Positions 1 through 6,185 are shown, counted from the stretch's first letter. The stretch: 7,248 bases of DNA from Myxococcota bacterium (GCA_963169055.1 CAUJFU010000409.1:1-7248); one strand, 5' to 3'. The notes: generated by a model not told the origin, from the letters alone. Program-made: numbers and translations.

Positions 1-82
1 GCATCGGACTGGAGAAGCATCCGACTGTGCCTATCTATTCTCTCCCAACGTTTCCTCCACCAAAGTTTCCCTCGGCTTCTGG

Positions 83-148
83 GGGCGGGTCAACGGGGCT
101 TGCTCTCACAAGCCCGCTCCCTTTCGGGGCGGGTCGTTGACTCCGCCT
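83..148. repeat. Compound inverted repeat, possible three-way junction
   Basis: Outer arms gtcaacg (89-95) and cgttgac (135-141) are perfect complements and extend outward through 83-88 with 143-148, with one bulged base at 142 and one G-T pair. Two adjacent hairpins lie inside: gggcttg (96-102) with caagccc (109-115) around a 6-base loop, and gctcc (116-120) with ggggc (126-130) with one G-T pair. The three stems meet with almost no unpaired bases, which would give a cruciform in DNA or a three-way junction in RNA. It could be a degenerate mobile repeat or part of an unrecognised RNA. Neither strand carries a T-run after the structure, so it is not an ordinary terminator. Confidence 0.55.
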
Positions 149-428
149 CTTTCGTGCGTGGTGGTGAGGTTCGATCTTCTCGGTTGTTTGGTGCGTTTGG
201 GGTTCAAACATCGGTTTGCAGGTCGTCAGCCAATGCAACCCAAAGCGGGAGGAGGCTTAGGAACCGAACCCCTTTCGTTCCGAGTGCGCAGAGAGTAGGA
301 GCCACCCGCTTTGTTGTCAAGCCTGTGTTCTGGGCCTTCTCCACACGAAACACCTCAAAACGCTCTTTTCTTGCTGGCGTGATACGATCTGCAATAGAAG
401 TGTGATCGAAGGGTCGGTGCGATCCGCT

Positions 429-471
429 GTAGACGCCCTGTGGTTGGGCAGCCACAGTGGGCGGCCCCTAC
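429..471. repeat. Palindromic element starting GTAGGGGC (read on minus strand)
   Basis: Read on the minus strand the element begins gtaggggc and folds on itself. Arms cgccc (434-438) and gggcg (459-463), and tgtgg (439-443) and ccaca (452-456), pair around an 8-base loop (444-451); the ends gtaga (429-433) and cctac (467-471) pair imperfectly. It shares the gtaggggc end with the perfect palindrome at 7099-7120. Palindromes bounded by gtaggggc/gcccctac are, from general knowledge, common dispersed intergenic repeats in many bacterial genomes. Function unknown. Confidence 0.5.
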
Positions 472-510
472 ATTTTAGCGCACACTACGGGCAGATTTCG
501 TATGATATCT

Positions 511-660
511 TGCCAAGAAACCCCCGTGTTTGTGGTATTTCAAGCGAGAGAGCCGTTGTTTTGAAAACCTGTGATCTCTTCGCCCACACGGTCAAGGGGC
601 GATAGTCTATGGCGGGGCGTGGGGTGACACCCCACCCAAACCATCGAACGGCGTTGAATC
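511..660 (+). repeat. Structured intergenic repeat, copy A
   Basis: First of three related copies in this window (B at 4045-4213 in the same orientation, C at 5748-5912 inverted). The segment 534-573 differs from 4083-4122 at only five of 40 positions by eye, and similarity continues through atctcttcgcc and acacgg. It keeps the 7-bp hairpin gtggggt-gac-accccac (619-635), but the second hairpin present in B and C has lost its right arm, and the ends no longer match B's terminal inverted repeats well. It stops about 14 bases past the convergent end of the lipoprotein gene (stop at 674). A may be an old, decaying copy. Boundaries are approximate. Confidence 0.75.
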
Positions 661-673
661 GGTCGGGTCGAGT

Positions 674-2851
674 TTACGGGCGGAAGATTAGGGAGGAGAC
701 GGTGCCGTTGTGTGCGTTGGTGAGGGTGGATTGGATGGTTTGGGTGGTGAGGTTCCAGAGGATGATGTGACTGTTATAAGTGCCGGATGCAAGGATGTTT
801 CCAAGCGGGTGGAAGGCTACGGCATAGACGGGATCGCTGTTGGGGGCGGTGAGTTTGGCGCGCTGCGTGGGAGGAGAAGCGGTCATATTCCAGAGGGTGA
901 TGGTGTAGTCGGAACTGCCGACGGCAAGGGTATTTCCATCTTCTGAGAAGGCGAGAGATGTGATGCCGAGGGTGGGGCCTGCGAGCGTGTAGAGCAGTTT
1001 GGGGTTGTTGAGATCCCAGATCATCGGCTTGGCATCGCGGCCTCCCGAAGCGATCCATCGGCTTTTTGGATCGATGGCGATGGCGTAGATATCGAGGGTG
1101 TGGCCCGAAAGCGTGTTGACGGCGTTGGGATTGGAGGCGGAAAAGTCGCGGATCTGGACCTTGGCGTCGGCCCCACCAGAGACAAGCCAACGATTGGTGC
1201 GGTCGATGGCAAGGGCATAAACGCCGCCTGTATTGGCGTTGATGCGGCGATCGACTTTTCCTGTGGTGGGGTTCCACAAAAAGATCTTTCCATCGGAAGC
1301 GCCCGAAGCGATGATCTGGCCCTTGGTGTCGATGGCGGTGGAAAAGATCGAGGTGTTGTGGTCGGTTGCGCTCCAAAGCGGCTTGCCTGTGTCGACCTCC
1401 CAAAAGATCACGCGCTGGTCTTGGCCGCCCGTCACCATGTATTTGCCGTCTGCGCTGATGCGGACGCTGTAGACGATATCGGTGTGACCGCCCGTATAGC
1501 TGCGTAGCTCTTTGGGGGTTTTGGTGTCCCACAGCTTGATCGGAGAAAGGCTGTCCCAACTTGCGGAGAGTAGTTCATCTCGGGCGACGCAACCATCGAC
1601 CTTTCCGTCACAATCGTTGTCGATGTTGTCATTGCAGATCTCCGCCGAAGGACCGACCTCTCCTTTGCATGGATCCCACGTCAGGTTGGGGCCGCAATTT
1701 TGGTTTCCCGCCTTGCATGCGCCTTGGCAAGTGTATTGGCCTGTTGCATCGGCCTTGCAGCCCGAGGCCGCTGTGTAGCAAGGCCGTACCTCGCCGAGTT
1801 TACATTGGTTGGGGTTGAGGCAATCGTCGATCTTGCCGTTGCAGTCGTTGTCGAGCTTGTCTTCGCAGAGTTCTTTGGTGGGGAGGACTTGGCCTTGGCA
1901 ATCGGACCATTCGCCGTTGACGCAAAACTGCGAGCCGACTTTGCAGATGCCGACGTTGCGGGTGCTTTCGGGACCAGAGTAACAATCGCGTTGTTGTCCT
2001 GCGGTGCAAGTTTGATTGCATTTGTCGTCTGCAAGGCCGTTGCAATCTTCGTCGATGCGGTTGTTGCAGATCTCTTTGGCGGGGATGACTTGGCCTTTGC
2101 AGGGGCCAAAGACACCGTTGACGCAAGACTGGACGCCGCCTTTACAGGCTCCGATGCCTTCGGTGCCAACGGGTCCATCGTAGCAAGAGCGGGTGTCTCC
2201 TGCTTTGCATGCGATGGTTTGGCACTTGGTGTCGTCTTTGTCGGTCAGGCCGTTGCAATCGTTGTCGATGCCGTCGCTGCAATTGGCGCTATTGATGGAT
2301 TCAGAGATTGGGTTGTAGGTCGATTCGCAAAGGATCTTGGCGGCAACACAGCGGCTTTGCACTCCGAGACGGCATGGGCCGAGTTTCCCGGGTACTTCGC
2401 AGGCTTCGAACTTTCCTTTGAAGTCTTCATCGACTTGACCATCGCAATCGTCATCAAGACCGTTGCAGGTCTCGGGAACGCCTGTGGCGTTTTTGGGTTC
2501 ACAGCCTGACCAGATACCGCTTCGGCAAGTGCGTTCTCCGACCGAGCAAGGGCCGGTTTGACCGCCGAGAACGCAAGCGATGGTTTCGCCATCGGTGCAG
2601 GATTGGATGGTGCATTGGCCTGAGATGCAGGATTGTCCGAGGGGACAGTCTGCGCTGACGGTGCAGGTGGGATTGATCTTGTTGGTGACGCAGCGTGCGG
2701 TGGTAAAGTCGCAACGCATCGAGACGGGGCAATCGGCATCGCTGCTGCACGTGGTTCGAAATGTGGGAGGCGTGCAGACGCAAGCAGGAAACAGCACAGA
2801 GAACACAAGCAAAAAGCAAAAAGTACCATACACAAACGGGCGGCGAATCAT
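674..2851 (-). CDS. Secreted lipoprotein with MopE-like motifs and a WD40 propeller
   Basis: A 725-residue exported protein, probably anchored in the envelope. Residues 1-23 are a signal peptide (two Arg, then a hydrophobic core) ending in FPAC with Cys24 as the likely lipidated residue; Phe at -3 is slightly unusual for a lipobox. Two short Cys-rich units follow (about 35-54 and 63-80). Five MopE-like motifs of the type CNGLDDDCDGQVDED then occur near 129, 191, 262, 329 and 406; such Asp/Cys motifs are thought to bind metal such as calcium or copper. Residues 425-725 form WD40 repeats: six full blades plus a seventh whose last strands come from residues 425-453 and whose first strand is the extreme C-terminus (TVSSLIFRP). 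The start is fixed by GGAGG (2857-2861) five bases before the ATG. Partner and exact function are unknown; protein binding at the cell surface is an inference. Confidence 0.93.
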   Translation of the reverse strand: MIRRPFVYGTFCFLLVFSVLFPACVCTPPTFRTTCSSDADCPVSMRCDFTTARCVTNKINPTCTVSADCPLGQSCISGQCTIQSCTDGETIACVLGGQTGPCSVGERTCRSGIWSGCEPKNATGVPETCNGLDDDCDGQVDEDFKGKFEACEVPGKLGPCRLGVQSRCVAAKILCESTYNPISESINSANCSDGIDNDCNGLTDKDDTKCQTIACKAGDTRSCYDGPVGTEGIGACKGGVQSCVNGVFGPCKGQVIPAKEICNNRIDEDCNGLADDKCNQTCTAGQQRDCYSGPESTRNVGICKVGSQFCVNGEWSDCQGQVLPTKELCEDKLDNDCNGKIDDCLNPNQCKLGEVRPCYTAASGCKADATGQYTCQGACKAGNQNCGPNLTWDPCKGEVGPSAEICNDNIDNDCDGKVDGCVARDELLSASWDSLSPIKLWDTKTPKELRSYTGGHTDIVYSVRISADGKYMVTGGQDQRVIFWEVDTGKPLWSATDHNTSIFSTAIDTKGQIIASGASDGKIFLWNPTTGKVDRRINANTGGVYALAIDRTNRWLVSGGADAKVQIRDFSASNPNAVNTLSGHTLDIYAIAIDPKSRWIASGGRDAKPMIWDLNNPKLLYTLAGPTLGITSLAFSEDGNTLAVGSSDYTITLWNMTASPPTQRAKLTAPNSDPVYAVAFHPLGNILASGTYNSHIILWNLTTQTIQSTLTNAHNGTVSSLIFRP

Positions 2852-2966
2852 CCAAACCTCCGATCGTCTGAAGGCTTACAAGGGCGAACATGCGGGGAAC
2901 TGCGTGTGCGGTGGGGCAAGAGAGAAGAAGAGGCAGCAAAAGACCAGAAAAGCCCCGCGCCAAGAC

Positions 2967-2995
2967 AGGATAGGCGAGGGGGCGAGCGCTGTCAA
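2967..2995 (-). promoter_or_regulatory. Sigma-70-type promoter for the lipoprotein gene
   Basis: On the minus strand a perfect -35 box TTGACA (2990-2995) is followed after exactly 17 bases (2973-2989) by TATCCT (2967-2972), which matches four of six bases of the -10 consensus. Transcription would start near 2960, leaving a leader of about 110 bases before the ATG. It lies in the 209-bp gap after the Smr gene, so the lipoprotein gene need not depend on read-through from upstream. Confidence 0.5.
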
Positions 2996-3060
2996 TCGCT
3001 AGACTCTGGTTGTGCCTCGGAGCTTTTCGTTCGGCGTTCCCCTCGAATACGACGGATCTT

Positions 3061-3738
3061 CTAGGCTCCGCGTGTGCGTCGGAGCAATACGTAGGTGGCT
3101 CCCGTCCCGCCGTCGTGTGGGCGAGCGGTGGCAAAGGCGAGGATCTCTTTTTGTAAAAACCCTTGGGTCAACCAAGAGATCAAGCGGCGTTTGAGGACAG
3201 GTTCGCCATCAGGGGAGTGGTTGCCGCGACCGTGAACGATCAGCAAGCAGCGATGGCCTTTTTTGCGATGCTCGTCGATAAACCGCAGCAGATCGTCGCG
3301 GGCCTCGTCAACGCGAAGGCCGTGTAGATCGATATGCCCTTGCCATGCGTATTTTCCGCGTCTGAGCCGTTGAAGAATACGCGGATCCAGCCCTTCGACG
3401 GAGCCTTCCATAAACTCATCGCCAAACACGATATCAAAGGGGGTTCGCCCTTCGACAAGATCTTCGAGTTGGCGTACCACAAGGCGTTCTTCGTTGAGAG
3501 CGAAAGAGGAAAGGGGCGGGGGATCAAGATCGGGCGGAAGGATCGGCTTTTCGGGAAGGGGTGTGACGTCGGCCATCACTGCGGCAAAAAGTTCTTCGTC
3601 GTCTACTTGGGCGGGTAGATCGGTGGGGGGAGGCGGTTTGTCCATCGAAGGCAGAAGGGACGTTGGATCGGGCAGCTCCTGCTTTTTTTGTAGAAAAGGC
3701 AGATGCTTGAAGCCTTGTTTTTTCGGTTGGCGGTGCAT
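3061..3738 (-). CDS. Smr-domain protein (SmrB-like putative endonuclease)
   Basis: A 225-residue cytoplasmic protein. The C-terminal Smr domain (about 136-221) carries the family signatures IDLHG (136-140), HGRG (169-172) and the closing strand ILAFATARPHDGGTGATYVLLRR in pieces at 199-221. The N-terminal segment DDEELFAAVMADVTPL (46-61) matches the acidic 'LFxxAMxDVxPL' leader seen in proteobacterial stand-alone Smr proteins. Family members cut or nick nucleic acid; E. coli SmrB cleaves mRNA at collided ribosomes. Which substrate this one uses cannot be told from sequence. The reading frame is open up to 4206, but the ATG at 3738 is preceded by AGAGGA (3744-3749), and everything further upstream is repeat DNA with unconvincing translation, so the short form is chosen. 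It is divergent from the TPR gene; no obvious terminator follows the stop. Confidence 0.92.
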   Translation of the reverse strand: MHRQPKKQGFKHLPFLQKKQELPDPTSLLPSMDKPPPPTDLPAQVDDEELFAAVMADVTPLPEKPILPPDLDPPPLSSFALNEERLVVRQLEDLVEGRTPFDIVFGDEFMEGSVEGLDPRILQRLRRGKYAWQGHIDLHGLRVDEARDDLLRFIDEHRKKGHRCLLIVHGRGNHSPDGEPVLKRRLISWLTQGFLQKEILAFATARPHDGGTGATYVLLRRTRGA

Positions 3739-3791
3739 TGGCGTCCTCTGCGCTGCGGTGGGTGGACTCAGTTGGTCTGGCAAGGTAGCGC

Positions 3792-3881
3792 GCTCGCTTC
3801 GGATGTGCAAGCACAAGACACAAAGGGGCTTGCAGAATGCTCGCTTCGGATGTGCAAGCACAAGACACAAAGGGACTTGCA
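3792..3881. repeat. 43-bp direct repeat, two copies
   Basis: Copy 1 at 3792-3834 and copy 2 at 3839-3881 are identical except for one base (g at 3828, a at 3875), separated by four bases. Each copy contains its own inverted repeat: tgcaagc (3806-3812) with gcttgca (3828-3834) in copy 1, and tgtgcaag with cttgcaca in copy 2. The duplication looks recent. It lies upstream of the Smr start codon, within its probable leader or promoter. Confidence 0.85.
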
Positions 3882-3900
3882 CAGCGCAAGGAAAAAGCGT

Positions 3901-3933
3901 CACCCTTTGGATGTTTCGTACATCCGAAGGGTG
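3901..3933. repeat. Hairpin with 13-bp arms
   Basis: Arms caccctttggatg (3901-3913) and catccgaagggtg (3921-3933) pair over 13 positions with one mismatch (a G-T pair in one strand), around the 7-base loop tttcgta. On the minus strand the hairpin is followed after three bases (acg) by TTTTT, so it could act as a weak intrinsic terminator or attenuator between the Smr gene and any promoter further upstream. It may equally be a DNA element belonging to the surrounding repeats. Confidence 0.5.
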
Positions 3934-4041
3934 CGGCATCTTGGGAGCCAAAGTATGCACCAGAACACAAATGGCCGAGCGATAGGAGCGAAGGCTGAAT
4001 AAAGTGCGGCATCTTGGGAGCCAGATCAGGCGCGGTATCTT
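3931..4041 (+). repeat. 20-mer direct repeats, two intact copies and a split third
   Basis: The 20-mer gtgcggcatcttgggagcca is present exactly at 3931-3950 and 4004-4023. A third, diverged copy begins at 4030 (gcgcggtatctt, to 4041), is interrupted by the element at 4045-4213, and resumes with ttgggagccaaagt at 4213-4226. Beyond the 20-mer, copy 1 (3951-3960) and the resumed copy 3 (4221-4232) continue to match, so the repeated unit is longer than 20 bp. Copy 3's right half leads into the TPR ribosome binding site, so these look like duplications of sequence upstream of the TPR gene. Confidence 0.75.
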
Positions 4042-4044
4042 AGG

Positions 4045-4213
4045 ATAGGAGTTACGCAGTTGCCAAAAAAAGCCGTGTTCGCGGTATTTCAAGCGGCAGA
4101 GTCGTTGTTTTGAAAAACCGTGATCTCTTCGCCAACACGGGGCCAAGGGAGCCGGGCTCCCTTGCGGGGCGCGGGGCAGCGCCCCACAAACCATCGAACT
4201 GCGCAACTCCTAT
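4045..4213 (+). mobile_element. MITE-like element, copy B of the structured repeat
   Basis: The 169-bp element has no coding capacity and is bounded by terminal inverted repeats: ataggagttacgcagtt (4045-4061) and aactgcgcaactcctat (4197-4213), matching at 16 of 17 positions. Inside are the imperfect arms ccgtgttcgcg (4073-4083) and cgccaacacgg (4130-4140), a hairpin with 10-base arms caagggagcc/ggctcccttg (4144-4164), and ggggc-agc-gcccc (4173-4185). It splits the third copy of the upstream 20-mer repeat, which supports insertion; the doubled tt at 4040-4041 and 4213-4214 would fit a very short target duplication. It ends 37 bases before the TPR start codon. Non-autonomous mobilisation by an unseen transposase is an inference. 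Confidence 0.75.
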
Positions 4214-4250
4214 TGGGAGCCAAAGTGTACACAAGAGCAAGGGGATCTGC

Positions 4251-5747
4251 ATGGGATGGTGGTTGTTCGGGAGCGCTGTTGGAGCGTTGGTGTTGTTTTT
4301 CTCGATGGGATGGGTGTTATGGGTGTATCGTTGGCGGGTGATGTTGGGGGCTGCGCAACGTGAAGCAGACAGCGGAGATCTGGAGACCGCAGAGCGCCAT
4401 CTCCAAGAAGCCCTGAACGAAGCGGTGCGGCGCTATGGTGAGGGTGATGTGCGAGTGGGGCAGATCTGGCGCTTTGCGATCGATCTGTACCGACGCAAGG
4501 GGCAGATCGAACAAGCGCGGCAAGCCGCCAAGCAAGCCTTGTGGATCGCGGAAGCTCGGTATGGCGAACACAGCCTTGCATCGGCGGATCTGCATCTCTT
4601 GAGCGCAGGTTTGGCTTTTGAAAGCCATGCTTTTCGAGAAGCCGAAGCGCTTGCGCAGCGGGCGCTTGCGCTCCAATCGTCGTCTGCGTCGGTGTCTGCG
4701 ATGGAGGGCGCTCGAACCAAGGTGTTGTTGGGGCGGATATCGCTGCATCTTGATCAATCGCAGCGTGCGGTCGTGTACTTTGAAGAGGCGTTGCGTGTGA
4801 TGGAAGCCCACGCCGAGCATTCCGAGTCGGATCAAGCTCGTACGATCCGTCTCGAAATCGCGGATCTTTTGGCGTTGCAAGAGCAAGACGAAACAGCATT
4901 GCAGATGCTCGAACCGTTGTTGCATCTTCCTGATTCTTCCGAACCTACGGTGCTTCGAGATCGTGCCGAGGCTTTTTCTTTACAAAGCACGTTGTTGTCC
5001 CGCCTGAGCAACAAAAAGCAAGAAGGGCGTGTTGCGCTTGAACAAGCGTTGAGGCTTTGGAGAAAAAGTATCGAGAACCTTACACAAGGCCAACACACCG
5101 TCGAATCGGGCTTTGCGCGAGATCTGTCTCGTCTGGGGGCTTGGTTCCAAGCAGAGGGCAAACAGGCCGAGGCGATCCCGTTGTACGAAGAAGCCATCGC
5201 AAGGCTGCGCAAGGATCTGTTGGAGGCTGACAAAGAAGCGATCGGTGGGTGGCTTGCTGCGTTGGGGGATGCTTATCGACACACAAACCAAACAGACAAA
5301 GCAGAGGCCGCATACATCGAGGCTTTAGAATGGCAGCAGGCGATCAAGGGTGACACTCATCCCGATGTGTCAGTACTCCGCAACAACCTTGCGTCGATCT
5401 ACCACGCCCAAGGGCGTGTGGAGCAGGCAGAAGCGCTGTATCGTTTAGCGCTGCGTTCTCTTGATGCGGCTCACCCCCAACATCCGTCGATTCCCGCGAT
5501 CCTCAACAACCTCGGTGGGATATGGACAACCAACGGACAATACGAAGAAGCCGAACAAGCCTATCAACGGGCGCTTTCTGTCGCCGAAAAAGTCTTCGGT
5601 CGTGATCATCTCGATGTGGCGGGGATCTTGGAAAATCACGCCGCGTTGTTGCTCCGAACAGGCGACTTCGATCGCGCAGAGCGTTGGAGCCAGCGCGCCA
5701 AAAAGATCCGCCGAAACAGCGCTGCGAAACTTGGCGAGGGGATATAG
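4251..5747 (+). CDS. Membrane-anchored tetratricopeptide repeat (TPR) protein
   Basis: A 498-residue protein. Residues 3-26 form one hydrophobic transmembrane segment (GSAVGALVLFFSMGWVLWVY), followed by RWR, which suggests that the rest lies in the cytoplasm, though orientation is inferred. From about residue 35 to 490 there are roughly ten helical TPR units; the last ones are of the 42-residue kinesin-light-chain type, for example LNNLASIYHAQGRVEQAEALY (around 379-397) and LNNLGGIWTTNGQYEEAEQAY (around 418-438). TPRs bind partner proteins; no enzymatic domain is present. The frame is open back to 4110, but the ATG at 4251 has AAGGGG (4239-4244) six bases upstream, and the earlier part lies within the MITE-like element, so the short start is chosen. 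The gene is flanked by inverted copies B and C of the structured repeat; C begins at the stop codon. Confidence 0.9.
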   Translation: MGWWLFGSAVGALVLFFSMGWVLWVYRWRVMLGAAQREADSGDLETAERHLQEALNEAVRRYGEGDVRVGQIWRFAIDLYRRKGQIEQARQAAKQALWIAEARYGEHSLASADLHLLSAGLAFESHAFREAEALAQRALALQSSSASVSAMEGARTKVLLGRISLHLDQSQRAVVYFEEALRVMEAHAEHSESDQARTIRLEIADLLALQEQDETALQMLEPLLHLPDSSEPTVLRDRAEAFSLQSTLLSRLSNKKQEGRVALEQALRLWRKSIENLTQGQHTVESGFARDLSRLGAWFQAEGKQAEAIPLYEEAIARLRKDLLEADKEAIGGWLAALGDAYRHTNQTDKAEAAYIEALEWQQAIKGDTHPDVSVLRNNLASIYHAQGRVEQAEALYRLALRSLDAAHPQHPSIPAILNNLGGIWTTNGQYEEAEQAYQRALSVAEKVFGRDHLDVAGILENHAALLLRTGDFDRAERWSQRAKKIRRNSAAKLGEGI

Positions 5748-5912
5748 AATAGGGCTTACGCGGTTGTTTTGTTTTTGTGGGGTTCCACCCCACGCCCCGC
5801 AAGGGACTATCGCCCCTTGACCCCGTGTTGGCGAAGCGATCATTGTTTTTCAAACCAACGACGCTCTCGCTTGGAGGGGCGCGAACACGGCTTTTTTGGG
5901 GGCCAACTGCGT
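5748..5912 (-). mobile_element. Structured repeat copy C, inverted relative to B
   Basis: Read on the minus strand this matches copies A and B: arms ccgtgttggcg (5823-5833) and cgcgaacacgg (5880-5890), hairpin caaggg/cccttg (5800-5805, 5814-5819), and hairpin gtggggt-tcc-accccac (5777-5793). One end, aatagggcttacgcggttg (5748-5766), resembles B's terminal repeat; the other keeps only caactgcgt (5904-5912). It begins directly after the TPR stop codon and ends where the FGE-type remnant begins. The T-rich stretch at 5767-5776 precedes rather than follows the hairpin on the plus strand, so it is not a standard TPR terminator, though the hairpins could protect the mRNA 3' end. Confidence 0.72.
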
Positions 5913-5914
5913 CT

Positions 5915-6031
5915 CTTCGGGGCAGTTGGAACAGCTCCGCCAGCTGCGTGCGGGCGGCGCAGTTTAGCCGCTACACGCCGACGTACCGCGACAACTTCAT
6001 CGGTTTCCGTGTCGTCAGGTCGAGCCCCTAG
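5915..6031 (+). pseudogene. C-terminal remnant of an FGE-sulfatase/SUMF1-domain gene
   Basis: The frame ending in TAG at 6029-6031 reads LRGSWNSSASCVRAA, then QFSRYTPTYRDNFIGFRVVRSSP. This is the closing segment of the FGE-sulfatase (formylglycine-generating-enzyme-like, C-type-lectin) fold, whose usual form is LRGGSWNxxxxxCRxAxRxxxxPxxRxxxIGFRVVR; one Gly of the GG pair is missing. No start codon or upstream domain exists: similarity begins where repeat copy C ends, so about 200 or more residues are lost. There are no internal stops, so truncation may be recent. The segment coincides with what serves as the variable region in many diversity-generating retroelement (DGR) targets, and several codons at typical variable positions have the form NNC (AGC, TCC, GCC, TAC, GAC, TTC). 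No reverse transcriptase is in the window. Confidence 0.8.
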
Positions 6032-6061
6032 TTGCGGTTTTCCCTTCTACCGTTTGCGTAA

Positions 6062-6157
6062 AAAATCGACGGATGGATGGGTTTTACAGATCAAGTGTTT
6101 GAGTGTTATAAAATCGACGGATGGATGGGTTTTACAGATCAAGTGTTTGAGTGTTAT
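6062..6157. repeat. Perfect 2 x 48 bp tandem duplication
   Basis: The unit at 6062-6109 is repeated without a mismatch at 6110-6157, directly adjacent. It begins aaaatcgacggatggatggg and ends gagtgttat. The length is a multiple of three, but the only frame through it overlaps the RHH gene out of frame and looks non-coding. It lies downstream of the RHH gene's stop codon (6186-6188). Identity of the copies points to very recent slippage or unequal recombination. Confidence 0.95.
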
Positions 6158-6185
6158 TCCCCAAAGGAGGAGGGCTGAGTGAGGG

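Larger units (their letters stand above)
1..673. other. Left flank without a convincing gene; structured repeats
   Basis: No frame here looks like a protein. Frame 1 on the plus strand is open from the window start to 405, and two minus frames are also open, but all are rich in Arg, Ser and Pro, have no recognisable domain and no good ribosome binding site, and overlap one another. This is what GC-rich non-coding DNA produces. The stretch holds a compound inverted repeat at 83-148, a palindromic element at 429-471 and copy A of the window's main structured repeat at 511-660. A near-perfect 10-bp direct repeat (gcatcggact / gcatccgact) occurs at 1-10 and 17-26. A non-coding RNA is possible; none was recognised. 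Confidence 0.6.
3739..4250. other. Repeat-packed divergent intergenic region
   Basis: The 512 bases between the divergent Smr and TPR genes contain no supported gene; long frames across them have no domain and follow the repeats. In order it holds a 43-bp near-perfect direct repeat (3792-3881), a 13-bp-arm hairpin (3901-3933), two exact copies plus a split third copy of a 20-mer (from 3931), and a MITE-like element (4045-4213). Promoters for both genes must lie here, but no clear consensus pair was seen for either. Confidence 0.7.

Noticed and set aside
40-62. tmRNA or tRNA 3' end suggested by cctccacca at 54-62
   Set aside because: No T-loop sequence (GGTTCRA) or acceptor partner is present before it.
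1-405. Plus-strand frame open from the window start to 405, and overlapping minus frames at 35-238 and 204-455
   Set aside because: No domain, no good start or ribosome binding site, low-complexity Arg/Ser/Pro composition, and competing open frames on the other strand over structured repeats.
1100-2509. Long plus-strand frames opposite the lipoprotein gene
   Set aside because: They are antisense shadows of its repetitive coding sequence, without start signals or domains.
3739-4206. N-terminal extension of the Smr protein to 4206
   Set aside because: The extra 156 residues translate direct repeats and part of the MITE-like element and look nothing like Smr homologues; a good ribosome binding site supports the ATG at 3738.
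4110-4250. N-terminal extension of the TPR protein to 4110
   Set aside because: The 47 extra residues derive mostly from the MITE-like element; the ATG at 4251 has a good ribosome binding site and is followed at once by a membrane segment.
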